A stretch of DNA of 64,000 nucleotides. Origin: Pseudomonas cavernae (GTDB taxonomy: Bacteria; Pseudomonadota; Gammaproteobacteria; Pseudomonadales; Pseudomonadaceae). Shown piece after piece: positions 43,095 through 52,346 of this stretch. Made by a program: the position numbers and the translations under genes. The stretch spans positions 124,001 through 188,000 of the forward strand of contig NZ_CP032419.1 in assembly GCF_003595175.1 (NCBI RefSeq). Reading direction: 5' to 3'. The stretch's first letter is position 1. Every line of letters begins with the position of its first letter. The notes under the pieces are model-generated. The model ran no database searches and was not told the DNA's origin. It saw nothing but the letters and a program-made list of their open reading frames with translations.

Positions 43095-46000
43095 GCGTCG
43101 TCCTCCTCGCTGGCCAAGGCTTTCAGCGCCGGGCCGAGCAGTTGTTCGGCGAGCGCCTCGAAGCGCTCGTCCAGCGGCTCACGGTCGCGGAAGGCCAGGG
43201 CGTTCCAGGGGTCGAGGCTCTCGCCGGGGATCGGGCTGAACTCGGCGCCGAGCCAGGCCGTCTGCGCGGCCCCGCGGGCCGCGTCGATCGGCTCCTTCTT
43301 GCTGCGCGCGCTGGGCGTGCACAGCGCCTTGGCGAACTCGAAGCTGCTGCGGGTGAGGAACGCCAGCGGCTCGCACAGCGCCTCGCGGTAGGCAGCCAAC
43401 CAGCTCTCCAGCAGCTCGGCGGGGTTATCCAGCGGACCGAGCTGCCAATCGCCGGCCGGCGACACCAGCAGGCTGTCGCGCGCGATACCCGGCGTGGCGC
43501 TGCCCGATGTTAAGGCGCAGTTCAGCAACAGGTGGCGCAGCCAGAAGCCGGGCAGGTCCCAGGCGCCGGGGGCGTACAGGCGCCAGTCGAACAGGCCGTC
43601 GGCGGTGACGCCATCGAGCCAGCCGTGCACGCGCACGCCGGCCAGTTGGACGTCCACCAGCAGCGGCTGCGGCGCCTCAAGCGGGCGCGTCTCGAACAGC
43701 CGTGGGGCGAAGGCGCGCACCGGGCCGCGCAGTTGGCCCCACAGCGCGTGACCAAGTTCGCCGGACGGCAGCCAGCCGGCGGCGCGGGCGACCCGGCGCT
43801 CGTCCTGCTCGGACCAGTCACGCTCGATGGCTTGCAGCGCCAGCAGGCGCAGGCCGCGCCGCGCCGGGCCTTCGAGGGCGAAGGGTTCGTCGGCGGCGAT
43901 GGCCTCTTCGGCAGCGGCCAGGCGCAGACCCAAACGCTGTTCGAGCAGGAAGCGCGCCGGCTGACGGAAGCACTGCAGCAGCTGCGCGGGCTCGATGCAC
44001 AGCCAGGCCGCGCCCGGCTCCGGCAGGCGTTCGATGAAGGCCGGCGGCTGCAGCAGTGGCGCTTCGGCCAGGCGCTGGGCGGCGCGGAACCAGGACGCGG
44101 CGAAGCCCTGGAGGCGGCCGCTGGGCTGGAAGCCGTCGGCGGCGAAGGGTTGCAGCGGGTGGGCGATGGTAATGGCGGCGCTGGCTTTCTGCTCTTCTGG
44201 TAGGAGCGAATTCATTCGCGATGCTTCTGCGCTGCCTGGATCGCGGATAAATCCGCTCCCACAGACGGCGGTGAGGTCGACCGCTTCCAGCAGTTCGCTG
44301 ACCAGCACCGAGGGCGGCAGCTCGGCGTTGTCGCGCGGGTCGCGGCCAACGTAGCTGAGGTACAGGCCATCGCGCGCCGACAGCAGGGTTTCCAGCAGCA
44401 GGTAGCGGTCGTCCAGGCGCCGCGCACGGTCGCCACGGCGGGGCTTGTGGGCGATCAGGTCGAAGCCGGCGGCCGGCGCGCGGCGCGGCAGGGCGCCGTC
44501 GTCGAGGCCGAGCAGGCAGACCTGGCGGAACGGCAGGCTGCGCATCGGCACCATGGTGCAGAAGGTCACCGCACCGGTGAGAAAGCCCGCGGCGCCGCCG
44601 CCCTGTTCCAGCTGCACGCTGAGTTGCTGGCGCAGCAGGGCCAGCTCCAGCGGCCGCTGGATGCCGGACGCCGCGGCCTGCTCGCGCAGGGTGGCGCAGG
44701 CCTGGCTGAGCAACAGCAGGCTGTCGCCGGCTTCGCGCTCGTCGAACAGGCTGTCGAGCAGTTGTTGCAGGCTGTCGGCCCAGTCGGCGAGCGGGCGGGG
44801 CCGTTGCAGTTGTTCGGCGAGCCCGGCAAGGCGGGCGACGAAGGCGGCGAGACGCCCGAGCAGTTGGCCGCGCGCGCCTTCCACGGCGTCCAGCGGCCAA
44901 CTGTCGCCGAGCAGCGGCAGGCCGCTGCCGGCCAATTGCGGCGGCGCGGCGAAGCCGAGCAGCAGGCGGTCGAGGCCCTGGCGCCAGCTGAACGCAGGGT
45001 CCGCCGGCAAACCGAGCTGGGCGCGGTGCGCGGCGTCGCGGCCCCAGCGCACGCCGGCCTCGTGCAGCCAGTCGCGCAGCAGCGGCAGGTCTTCGGCCTC
45101 GATGCCGGCGCGGCGGGCGATGGCCGGCTGCTCCAGCCAGGCGAGGATGTCCTCGGCGGCGAAGCGGCTTTCCGGCAGGCCGAGCAGTTCGAGGAAGGCC
45201 TCGAGCAGCGGCACTTCCTTGCGCAGGCTGCGGTCGGCGAGGCTGAAGGGAATCCGCGGGGCGCCGGCCTTGGCGGCAAACACCGCTTCGATGTAGGGCG
45301 CGTAGCGTTCGATGTCGGGGGTCAGCACCACCACCTGATCGGGGCTCAGGCCGGGGTCGGCCTGGAAGCGGGCGAGTAGCTGGTCGTGGAGGATTTCCAC
45401 TTCGCGCAGCGGCGAGTGGGCGATGTGCAGCTCCAGCGAGCGGTCGTCGTCGCGCAGCACCAGGCGCTCCTCCGGGCTGCGCGTTCTGAGCCGCAGGATG
45501 TCGTGCTGCAGGGCGTGCAGCAGGCTGTCGTCGTGCAAATCCTGGTCTTCGGAATACAGCCCGGTTTCCTGGCCGCCCTCGGCCGAGGCCAGGGCGAACA
45601 GGCTGTCGAAGAAGTCGCGGCCCTGTTTGCCCAGACTCGCCAAGAGTGGGTGACCGACGTCCAGATACCAGTCGCCCGGGCTCAGCTCCGGCTGGCGCGC
45701 CAGTTCGCGGATGTCGCGGATCTCGCCCCAGGCCTCGCGACAGGGGTTGAGGGCGAAGACGATCACCTCGGTGTGCCGCGCCAGGCCGTCGAGCACGCGC
45801 AGGTGGTGCGGCGGCAGGCTGCTGATGCCGAACACCAGCAGGCGCTCGGGCAGGCCGGCGATGGGCGCCGGGCCGTGCAGGCGCTGCAGCAGGTCGTCGA
45901 GCAGGCGCGCGCGGTGCGGGTGGCCGTCGGCAGTCAGCTCGCGCCAGAGCAGGGCTTGCCAGGCTTCGTCGCGGCCGAGGTCGAGCAACTCGCCGCGCTC

Positions 46001-46441
46001 CCAGGCGGCCAGCCAGTCGTCGCGGTACAGCAGGTACTGGTCGAACACGTCGGCGATGCGTGCCGCCAGGGACAGACGCCGGCGTTCGTCGCCGCCGTCC
46101 AGGTACTGCGCCAGGCGCGGCGCGCGCTCGAGGTTGGCGGCCTCGCACAGCCAGTCATACAGGCGCCAGCTGAGGGTGGCGGGGGAGAAGGCCGACTGCT
46201 CCGGCAGCTGGCCGAGCACCTGGCGGCTCAGCTCCCAGACGAACTTGGCCGGCAGCTGCACCTCCAGGTGCATGGCGATGCCCTGGCTGCGCGCCAGCTC
46301 CAGGCTCAGCCAGCGGCCGATGCCCTGGCTCGGCACCACCACCCGTGCCGGCGCCAGCGGATCGCGCTGCGGCTGGGCGAGCAGGCGGGTGGCCAGCGCG
46401 CCGAGGGTTTCCAGATCGGGGGCGTGAAAGAGGTTGAGCAT
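43091..46441 (-). CDS. recC: Exodeoxyribonuclease V gamma subunit RecC
   Basis: RecC scaffolds RecB and RecD and recognises Chi. 1116 aa, from MLNLFHAPDLETLGALATRL to the C-terminal PAL-like domain. Other RecC-like traits are VVVPSQGIGRWLSLELARSQ, VWELSRQVLG, VLTPDIERYAPYIEAVF, ADRSLRKEVPLLEAFLELL and MRSLPFRQVCLLGLDDGALP. An unusual 21-codon segment (about residues 727-747, with GSGFIRDPGSAEASRMNSLL inside) is encoded by a REP-like inverted pair inserted in frame. RecC otherwise continues normally, so the protein is probably functional with an extra surface loop. First gene of the recCBD operon. Confidence 0.95.
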   Translation of the reverse strand: MLNLFHAPDLETLGALATRLLAQPQRDPLAPARVVVPSQGIGRWLSLELARSQGIAMHLEVQLPAKFVWELSRQVLGQLPEQSAFSPATLSWRLYDWLCEAANLERAPRLAQYLDGGDERRRLSLAARIADVFDQYLLYRDDWLAAWERGELLDLGRDEAWQALLWRELTADGHPHRARLLDDLLQRLHGPAPIAGLPERLLVFGISSLPPHHLRVLDGLARHTEVIVFALNPCREAWGEIRDIRELARQPELSPGDWYLDVGHPLLASLGKQGRDFFDSLFALASAEGGQETGLYSEDQDLHDDSLLHALQHDILRLRTRSPEERLVLRDDDRSLELHIAHSPLREVEILHDQLLARFQADPGLSPDQVVVLTPDIERYAPYIEAVFAAKAGAPRIPFSLADRSLRKEVPLLEAFLELLGLPESRFAAEDILAWLEQPAIARRAGIEAEDLPLLRDWLHEAGVRWGRDAAHRAQLGLPADPAFSWRQGLDRLLLGFAAPPQLAGSGLPLLGDSWPLDAVEGARGQLLGRLAAFVARLAGLAEQLQRPRPLADWADSLQQLLDSLFDEREAGDSLLLLSQACATLREQAAASGIQRPLELALLRQQLSVQLEQGGGAAGFLTGAVTFCTMVPMRSLPFRQVCLLGLDDGALPRRAPAAGFDLIAHKPRRGDRARRLDDRYLLLETLLSARDGLYLSYVGRDPRDNAELPPSVLVSELLEAVDLTAVCGSGFIRDPGSAEASRMNSLLPEEQKASAAITIAHPLQPFAADGFQPSGRLQGFAASWFRAAQRLAEAPLLQPPAFIERLPEPGAAWLCIEPAQLLQCFRQPARFLLEQRLGLRLAAAEEAIAADEPFALEGPARRGLRLLALQAIERDWSEQDERRVARAAGWLPSGELGHALWGQLRGPVRAFAPRLFETRPLEAPQPLLVDVQLAGVRVHGWLDGVTADGLFDWRLYAPGAWDLPGFWLRHLLLNCALTSGSATPGIARDSLLVSPAGDWQLGPLDNPAELLESWLAAYREALCEPLAFLTRSSFEFAKALCTPSARSKKEPIDAARGAAQTAWLGAEFSPIPGESLDPWNALAFRDREPLDERFEALAEQLLGPALKALASEEDDA
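44200..44262. repeat. REP-like pair inserted in recC
   Basis: GTAGGAGCGAATTCATTCGC on the left and GCGGATAAATCCGCTCCCAC on the right are imperfect inverted copies of each other, and each is internally palindromic. The 63-nt length preserves the recC frame. A second pair occurs at 53405-53471 outside genes. Confidence 0.88.
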
Positions 46442-46565
46442 GAGGCGAGCCGGCGTCCTGTCGAGGGCGTTAGCGTATCAGCTCGATCAGGAGGGTGGGC
46501 AGGCGCGACTGCCGGTGTCGCGCGCGAGGCAGGGCGCCGCGTGGGTTACCGCGCGGCACGGGAAC

Positions 46566-46675
46566 GTAGGTTGGGTTGAGCGCAGCGATACCCAACGGCG
46601 AAGGTGATGCCGGAGCGGGTGCTGCGCCATGCCTCGGTCGTTGGGCTTCGTCGCAGGCTCCTCAACCCAACCTAC
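46566..46675. repeat. GTAGGTTGGG-type inverted repeat
   Basis: GTAGGTTGGGTTGAGCGCAG facing CAGGCTCCTCAACCCAACCT, about 110 bases, in the 237-base gap between recC and the lipoprotein gene. Nothing else is seen in the gap. Confidence 0.85.
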
Positions 46676-46678
46676 CGG

Positions 46679-47386
46679 CTACTGCGCCGCCGGCACCACT
46701 TCGAGTTTCAGCCGCGGTTTCGCCCAGTAGCCGGTGCAGCTGTCCTCGTTCTTGGCCAGGGCGCCGTGCGGCGGAGCGAGCACGAAGCCGAAGTTGGGAT
46801 GGTCGTTGAGCACCCACTGCTGCACCTCGGCGGTCACCGGGATGCTCACCCTGGTGGTCGTGCTGCTTTGCGTCACCTGCTTGAGCAGCTCCGGCAGCGG
46901 CGTGCCGGCGACCACGGCGAAGTTGCCGCCGGCGTCCGGCGTCTCGCTGGCCATCAGCAACGGCAGGGCGCACTGGTCGCCGCCGGCCACGCGGTTGCTC
47001 ACTTCGGTGTTGCGCCGCTCGAGCAGCAGCTCGGCGGAGACGATGGTGGCGCCCTGGAGGTCGTCGAGGTTGAAGCCGAACACGCCGTTGTAGGCGTGGC
47101 TGATCTGCGTGCTGCAGGGCGAGCCCAGTTCGACGTGGTTGTGGTAGCCGGCGATGAATTCACCGGGCTGGCCGGCGGCGATCGGCTTGGGCAGGCTGGC
47201 GGGGTCGAACTCGCCCGGCAGGCAGCCGAAGCGGTCGACGTACTGCGAGACCTTGGTGGCGACCCGCTCGGCGTCGCGTTCGGGCAGGCTCTGCGCGGGC
47301 GGCGCGGAGGGCGTGGCGCAGGCGGCGAGGACGGGGAGCAGCGCCAGCAGCAGGGGTAGGCGCGGCAGGGACGGGACGTTGCGCAT
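46679..47386 (-). CDS. Hypothetical lipoprotein
   Basis: 235 aa with a lipoprotein signal peptide: MRNVPSLPRLPLLLALLPVL followed by the lipobox L-A-A-C, Cys at residue 23. The residues after Cys are Ala-Thr-Pro, so Asp-type inner membrane retention is not indicated; outer membrane is likely. The mature part contains a beta-rich region (FGFNLDDLQGATIVSAELLL, VTAEVQQWVLNDHPNFGFVL) that recalls DNRLRE/carbohydrate-binding-like domains, where a beta sandwich is tied to a wall or matrix. Four Cys after the lipidated one could form disulfides. Function unknown. Monocistronic. Confidence 0.78.
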   Translation of the reverse strand: MRNVPSLPRLPLLLALLPVLAACATPSAPPAQSLPERDAERVATKVSQYVDRFGCLPGEFDPASLPKPIAAGQPGEFIAGYHNHVELGSPCSTQISHAYNGVFGFNLDDLQGATIVSAELLLERRNTEVSNRVAGGDQCALPLLMASETPDAGGNFAVVAGTPLPELLKQVTQSSTTTRVSIPVTAEVQQWVLNDHPNFGFVLAPPHGALAKNEDSCTGYWAKPRLKLEVVPAAQ

Positions 47387-47626
47387 CAGCGATTCCTCCA
47401 GGCGCGTGGGCCAGCGGCGACGAGGGCGGCGCCCGGGCCCGCGGTCAGCAATTGCCGCTGTGGACTGGCGTCGTCACTCATCTACAACTAAAGCTAGACA
47501 TAGGACCGCGCCGGCGAGGAAAAGTCCGAACTCGCCCGCTTTCACTGCGGTCCCACGAAAGAAGCGGCGCCGGCCATGCGCCAGAGCGCCGCCCGATAAC
47601 CGGCAAGCCGCCAGGGAGGCCGCTCC

Positions 47627-49300
47627 ATGCTGACCCTGCTGAACCTGTTGTCCGCCGTCGCCTTGCTGATCTGGGGCACGCATATCGTCCGTACCGGCAT
47701 CCTGCGGGTGTTCGGCGCGCAGTTGCGCAAGATCCTCAGTCAGAACATGAACCGCCGGCCGTTGGCCTTCCTCGCCGGTATCGGCGTCACCGCCCTGGTG
47801 CAGAGCAGCAACGCCACCGCCCTGCTGGTCACCTCCTTCGTCGCCCAGGGCCTGATGGCGCTGACCCCGGCGCTGGCGATCATGCTCGGCGCCGACGTCG
47901 GCACTGCCTTGATGGCGCGGGTGCTGACCCTCGACCTGTCGTGGCTGTCGCCGCTGCTGATCTTCCTCGGGGTGATCTTCTTCCTCTCGCGCAAGCAGAC
48001 CCGCGCCGGCCAGCTCGGCCGGGTGGCGATCGGCCTGGGGCTGATCATCCTCGCCCTCGAACTGATAGTTGGCGCCGCCGCGCCGATCACCCAGGCGCAG
48101 GGGATCAAGGTGCTGTTCGCCTCGCTGACCGGCGACCTGCTGCTCGACGCCCTGGTCGGCGCGCTGTTCGCCCTGCTGTCCTATTCCAGCCTGGCCGCCG
48201 TGCTGCTCACCGCGACCCTCGCCGGCGCCGCGCTGATCAGCCTGCCGGTGGCCATCGGCCTGGTGATCGGCGCCAATATCGGCAGCGGCCTGCTGGCCCT
48301 GCTCAATACCAGCATGCAGAGCGCGGCCGGCCGGCGGGTGGCGCTCGGCAGCCTGCTGTACAAGCTGATCGGCCTGCTGCTGATCATCCCGGTGCTCGCG
48401 CCGCTGACGCAGTGGCTGGACGGCCTGGCGCTCAGCCCACAGGGCCTGGTGATCGGCTTTCACCTGCTCTACAACAGCCTGCGCTGCCTGCTGCTGCTGC
48501 CGACGGTGCGGCCGATGGCGCGCTTCTGCACCTGGCTGCTGCCGGAACAAGCCGAGGCCAGCGGCCTCGCCCGGCCGCGCCATCTCGACCCCGCGGCCCT
48601 GGGCACGCCGAGCCTGGCGCTGGCCAACGCGGTGCGCGAAACTTTGCGCATCGGCGACCTGATCGAAACCATGCTGGAGCATCTGCTCGAGGTGCTGCGC
48701 GGCAACCAGCCGGCGCTGAGCCGCGAGCTGCACCGCCTGGACGACGACGTCGATGCCCTCTACAGCGCGGTCAAGCTGTACCTGGCGCGGATCACGCGCG
48801 AGGGGCTGAGCGAGCAGGACAATCGCCGTTGGGCGGAAATCATCGAGCTGGCGGTCAATCTCGAACAGGCCGGCGACCTGGTCGAACGCATGCTCGGCAA
48901 GATCCAGGATCAGAAGACCGCGCAGCGCCGCTCGTTTTCCGCGCACGGCCTGGAGGAGCTGGCCAGCCTGCACGCTCAGTTGCTGGTCAACCTGCGCCTG
49001 GGCCTGTCGGTGTTCCTCTCCGGTGACCCGGAAAGCGCGCGCCAGCTGCTGCGCGAGAAACGCCGTTTCCGTGCCCTGCAGCGGCGCCTGGCCCACGCCC
49101 ATGTCGGCCGCCTGCACCACCAGAACGTGCAGAGCCTGGAAACCAGCTCGCTGCATCTGGAATTGATCGCCGACATGCGCCGGCTCAACTCGCTGTTCTG
49201 CAGCAGCGCCTACGTGGTGCTGGAAGAGGCCGACACCGGCGCCCTGCAGCAGGATCTGCCGGCGAACGAGGCGTTGGCCGATTTCAACCATTCGCCCTGA
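47627..49300 (+). CDS. Na/Pi cotransporter family protein with PhoU-like tail
   Basis: NptA/YjbB-type sodium-phosphate symporter, 557 aa. Two inverted membrane repeats hold the conserved QSSNATALL motif near residue 59 and its counterpart LLSYSSLAAVLL near residue 184, plus GADVGTALMAR and GANIGSGLLALLN. The C-terminal 200 residues are soluble, helical and PhoU-like (LHRLDDDVDALYSAVKLYLA, EIIELAVNLEQAGDLVERML), typical of bacterial members. GGGAGG precedes the ATG at 47627. The 240 bases upstream show no gene. Tandem palindromic repeats start at the stop codon. Confidence 0.92.
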   Translation: MLTLLNLLSAVALLIWGTHIVRTGILRVFGAQLRKILSQNMNRRPLAFLAGIGVTALVQSSNATALLVTSFVAQGLMALTPALAIMLGADVGTALMARVLTLDLSWLSPLLIFLGVIFFLSRKQTRAGQLGRVAIGLGLIILALELIVGAAAPITQAQGIKVLFASLTGDLLLDALVGALFALLSYSSLAAVLLTATLAGAALISLPVAIGLVIGANIGSGLLALLNTSMQSAAGRRVALGSLLYKLIGLLLIIPVLAPLTQWLDGLALSPQGLVIGFHLLYNSLRCLLLLPTVRPMARFCTWLLPEQAEASGLARPRHLDPAALGTPSLALANAVRETLRIGDLIETMLEHLLEVLRGNQPALSRELHRLDDDVDALYSAVKLYLARITREGLSEQDNRRWAEIIELAVNLEQAGDLVERMLGKIQDQKTAQRRSFSAHGLEELASLHAQLLVNLRLGLSVFLSGDPESARQLLREKRRFRALQRRLAHAHVGRLHHQNVQSLETSSLHLELIADMRRLNSLFCSSAYVVLEEADTGALQQDLPANEALADFNHSP

Positions 49301-49441
49301 GAACCTGTCTCGGATCTGCTGCGCGTAGGCGATACAGCGTTAAAAACAGCCTCAGAATGCTCATTTACAACGCGTAAACTGCGCTTCTTCGGCTGTTTTT
49401 GCCTTGTCTCGCTCTAGCTCGCGAGATCCGAGACAGGTTCT
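49300..49441. repeat. Long palindromic repeat, copy 4 (short form)
   Basis: 142 nt with ends AGAACCTGTCTCGGATCT / AGATCCGAGACAGGTTCT. Note the compensatory change, in both arms, of ACGATCT to CGGATCT relative to other copies. It begins at the last base of the preceding stop codon. Confidence 0.92.
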
Positions 49442-49442
49442 G

Positions 49443-49591
49443 AGAACCTGTCCAATATCTGCTGCGCTTGGCCATGCGGCGTTGAAAACAGGCTCGCTAG
49501 CGCTCACCCTGCGGGCCAGCCTGCGGCTGTTACTCCCGTTGGTCGTAGCGCCTTGCCTGACCTGCGCTCGCGACGATCTTGAACAGGTTCT
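49443..49591. repeat. Long palindromic repeat, copy 5 (intermediate form)
   Basis: 149 nt, directly after copy 4. Ends AGAACCTGTCCAATATCT and CGATCTTGAACAGGTTCT are less complementary than in the others. Its interior keeps the right-hand half of the long form (CGGCTGTTACTCCCGTTGGT). Confidence 0.88.
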
Positions 49592-49643
49592 GAAACTCAT
49601 AGCGCACTACCGCCTGGCCGGCGCCTTGGGCAGAATCAGCCCC

Positions 49644-50678
49644 ATGACCACGACCGCCCTCGATCCCCACCACGCCTCCGTCAGCGCCAGCATCACCCAG
49701 GCGGTGCTGCATGCCGCCCAGCGCCTGGGCCTGGAGCGCGATGCCCTGCTGCACGCCTGCGGCCTGCAGGAAGCGCAGTTGAGCGACCCCGACGCGCGGG
49801 TGCCGTTCGCCGCCCAGGAGCAGCTCTGGCAACAGCTGGCCAGCCGGCTGGCCCTGCCCGAGCCAGGCCTGGTCCTGGGGCAGAACCTGGCGCCGGGGCC
49901 GTTCAGCGTGCTCGGCTACCTGCTGCAGAGCAGCGCCACTCTCGGCGACGCCATCGCCGCCGGGCTGCGCTACCAGCGCCTGGTCGGCGAGGGCGGTGAG
50001 CTGCTGCTGGAGGAGGGCGACGGCGAGCTGCGTCTGGTCTATCGGCCGCTGCACCCCGAGCTGCCGGCGACGCGTACGCGGGTGCTGGCGCTGATGGCCT
50101 TCTGGGTACAGATGATGACGCCGCTGCTGGAGGATTTCCGCCTGCTGCGCGCCGACTTCGGGCATGCCGAACCGGCAGCGCTGGAACCTTACGCCGAGGT
50201 GTTCGCCTGCCCGCTGCGGTTCAATGCCGCCGCCTACGCCCTGGTGCTGCCGCCGGCGCTGCGCACGGCGCCGCTGATCCAGGCCAATCCGCCGCTGCAG
50301 CATCTGCTGCGCCAGCACGCCGAGGCGCTGCTGGCGCGGCTGCCCAGCGAAGGCCTGATCGCCCGGGTGGTGACCCTGCTCGGCGCCCAGCTGGCGCATG
50401 GCGAGCCGGACCGCGCCGAGCTGGCGCGCACCCTCAATCTCAGCGAGCGCACCCTGCAGCGGCGCCTGGCCGAGGAGGGCAGCAGTTATCAGCAGCTGCT
50501 CAACGACACCCGTCAGCAACTGGCCGAGCGCTACCTGCGCGACGGCCAGCTGCCCGCCGCCGAGATCGCCCTGCTGCTCGGCTATTCGGAGCCCAGCGTG
50601 TTCTTCCGCGCCTTCCGCCACTGGACCGGGCTGACCCCCGGCGAGTACCGCGCCCGGCACGGCCAGGCGGGCGGCTAG
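49644..50678 (+). CDS. AraC-family transcriptional regulator
   Basis: 344 aa with an N-terminal ligand domain of the OruR/ArgR-like type (arabinose-binding-like; DALLHACGLQEAQLSDPDAR, GPFSVLGYLLQSSATLGDAI). The C-terminal double helix-turn-helix is LARTLNLSERTLQRRLAEEG and AAEIALLLGYSEPSVFFRAF, ending RHWTGLTPGEYR. Start ATG at 49644; the frame further left runs through the repeats and is not credible. It lies beside an MFS exporter gene of opposite orientation (3' ends facing). The target is unknown. Confidence 0.87.
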   Translation: MTTTALDPHHASVSASITQAVLHAAQRLGLERDALLHACGLQEAQLSDPDARVPFAAQEQLWQQLASRLALPEPGLVLGQNLAPGPFSVLGYLLQSSATLGDAIAAGLRYQRLVGEGGELLLEEGDGELRLVYRPLHPELPATRTRVLALMAFWVQMMTPLLEDFRLLRADFGHAEPAALEPYAEVFACPLRFNAAAYALVLPPALRTAPLIQANPPLQHLLRQHAEALLARLPSEGLIARVVTLLGAQLAHGEPDRAELARTLNLSERTLQRRLAEEGSSYQQLLNDTRQQLAERYLRDGQLPAAEIALLLGYSEPSVFFRAFRHWTGLTPGEYRARHGQAGG

Positions 50679-50739
50679 CCAGCGCTTGGTTCGCCGCCCG
50701 GATCCGCACCCCGCGCACCCGGGTTTATTCCCCTTCGGG

Positions 50740-51912
50740 TCAGCGCCAGCGCTCCTTCGCCGCCCGTAGACGCGGCAATGGCAGGGCCACCAGGATGGTC
50801 AGCAACAGCAGGCCGCAGCCCAGCAGCGGCAAGTGCGGCAGACCGAACTGCGTGCTCAGCCACAGGCCGCCGAACCAGGCGCCGCTGGCGTTGCCGAGGT
50901 TGAATGCGGCATGGCTCAAGGTCGCCGCCAGGCTCGCCGATTCGCCGGCCTGCTCGACCAACAGCAACTGCAGCGGCGAGGAAATCGCGAAGCTGGCCAT
51001 GCCCCAGACCAGCAGCAGGGCCAGCGGCGCCAGCGGCAGCTGGATCAGGGCGAACAGGCCGAGCAGGGCCAGGCCACTGACGCCTAGCGCCAGCGGCACC
51101 GCATGGCGCAGGCCGCGATCGGCCAAGCGGCCGCCGAGCAGGTTGCCGAGGGTCAGGCCGATGCCGAACAGCAGCAGCGCGCCGTTGTTCTGCTCGGCCG
51201 AGTAGCCGCCGACCTCGCGCAGCAGCGGGCTGATGTAGGTGAACACGCTGAACAGCGCCACCGACGACAGGCAGCAGACCAGCAGCGGGTGCAGCACCGG
51301 CCAGCGCAGGATGCCGTTCCAGGCGCCGGCCGGGTTGCGCGCCGGCGCCTGCACCGGCGGCAGCCACAGCGCCATGGCCAGCACCGCCAGCAGGCCGAAG
51401 CCGGCCACCGCGAAGAAGGTCATGCGCCAGCTGGTCGCCTGACCGAGCCAGGCGCCGAGCGGCACGCCGAGCACGTTGGCGATGGTCAGGCCGCTGAGCA
51501 CCAGGGCCATGGCCGAGGCGCGCCGATGCAGCGGCGCCAGCTCGGCCGCCAGCAGGGTGGCGCAGCCGAAGAAGCCGGCATGGCTGATCGCCGTGAGCAT
51601 CCGCGCGGCCAGCAGCCAGCGGTAGTCCGGCGCCAGGGCGCAGGCCAGGTTGCCGAGGGCATAGGCGGCCATCAACCAGAGCAACGCGCGCCGCCGCGGC
51701 AGGCGGCCGAGCAGCGGGCCGAGCAGTGGCGCGCCGATCACCACGCCGATGGCGTAGGCGCTGACCAAGAGGCCGGCATCGGCGAGGCTGACGTGCAGGT
51801 CGGCGGCCACTTCCGGCAGCAGGCCCATGATGATGAATTCGCTGCTGCCGACCACGAAGCCACCCAGGGCCAGGGCCAGCAACGGCAGGGACAGCAGGGT
51901 GCGGGAGTGCAT
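50740..51912 (-). CDS. MFS transporter (DHA1 family)
   Basis: Twelve-helix major facilitator of 390 aa from the ATG at 51912. DHA1/AraJ-like signatures: GGFVVGSSEFIIMGLLPEVA in helix 1, GAPLLGPLLGRLPRRRALLW (motif A, loop 2-3), RMLTAISHAGFFG, and GLTIANVLGVPLGAWLGQ (motif C). The second half has SVFTYISPLLREVGGYS. These are drug or metabolite exporters. An extended frame to 52041 has no ribosome site. Divergent from panE with a 434-base gap that holds a GAGAGGG repeat. Confidence 0.88.
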   Translation of the reverse strand: MHSRTLLSLPLLALALGGFVVGSSEFIIMGLLPEVAADLHVSLADAGLLVSAYAIGVVIGAPLLGPLLGRLPRRRALLWLMAAYALGNLACALAPDYRWLLAARMLTAISHAGFFGCATLLAAELAPLHRRASAMALVLSGLTIANVLGVPLGAWLGQATSWRMTFFAVAGFGLLAVLAMALWLPPVQAPARNPAGAWNGILRWPVLHPLLVCCLSSVALFSVFTYISPLLREVGGYSAEQNNGALLLFGIGLTLGNLLGGRLADRGLRHAVPLALGVSGLALLGLFALIQLPLAPLALLLVWGMASFAISSPLQLLLVEQAGESASLAATLSHAAFNLGNASGAWFGGLWLSTQFGLPHLPLLGCGLLLLTILVALPLPRLRAAKERWR

Positions 51913-52020
51913 GCAGGGTTCCAACAGTGACGGCGACGGAGAAGGGCGCGCATTGTCGACCAAGCGGCCAGGAAAATCCCGATCTGATGCGGGTGCTGAC
52001 GTGCCATTCAGGCCGCTTTC

Positions 52021-52138
52021 CCTCACCCGGCCCTCTCTCAAGGGGAGAGGGCATGGTCCGTTGCGGTCGTGCCGCGCGCGGTTTGCATCTGGCCTCGGTA
52101 ACCCCTTCTCCCTCCGGGAGAGGGCTGGGGCTGCGGTG
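52021..52138. repeat. CCCTCTCCC/GGGAGAGGG repeat pair
   Basis: CCCTCTC-loop-GAGAGGG at 52031-52051, and a second hairpin CTCCCTCCGGGAG at 52108-52120 flanked by ACCCCT and GGCTGGGG. The two units are head to head. This repeat type is common between genes in Pseudomonas and related genera. The remaining gap up to 52346 shows no gene. Confidence 0.65.
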
Positions 52139-52346
52139 GCGTGATGGGGAGCGCCACGCTCGCCCCTGCGCAGCTTGCCTGCCGTGCAACGGCGCCGCGG
52201 AAAGCTGGCAGGCCGGGAGCCGGCGACTACCCTGAGGTAACGACGTGAGCCTGGTGCCGATGCGCTGCGGCTGCGTCACCCCGCCGTTCCGGGGCCAGCG
52301 GCGCAGCGGCCGGCTCTCCCCAGGCCCAGGCACCAGGAGCATGCTC

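Noticed and set aside
47387..47626. Leader of the Na/Pi cotransporter considered as a riboswitch
   Set aside because: GC-rich with several weak hairpins but no conserved aptamer core that I can recognise.
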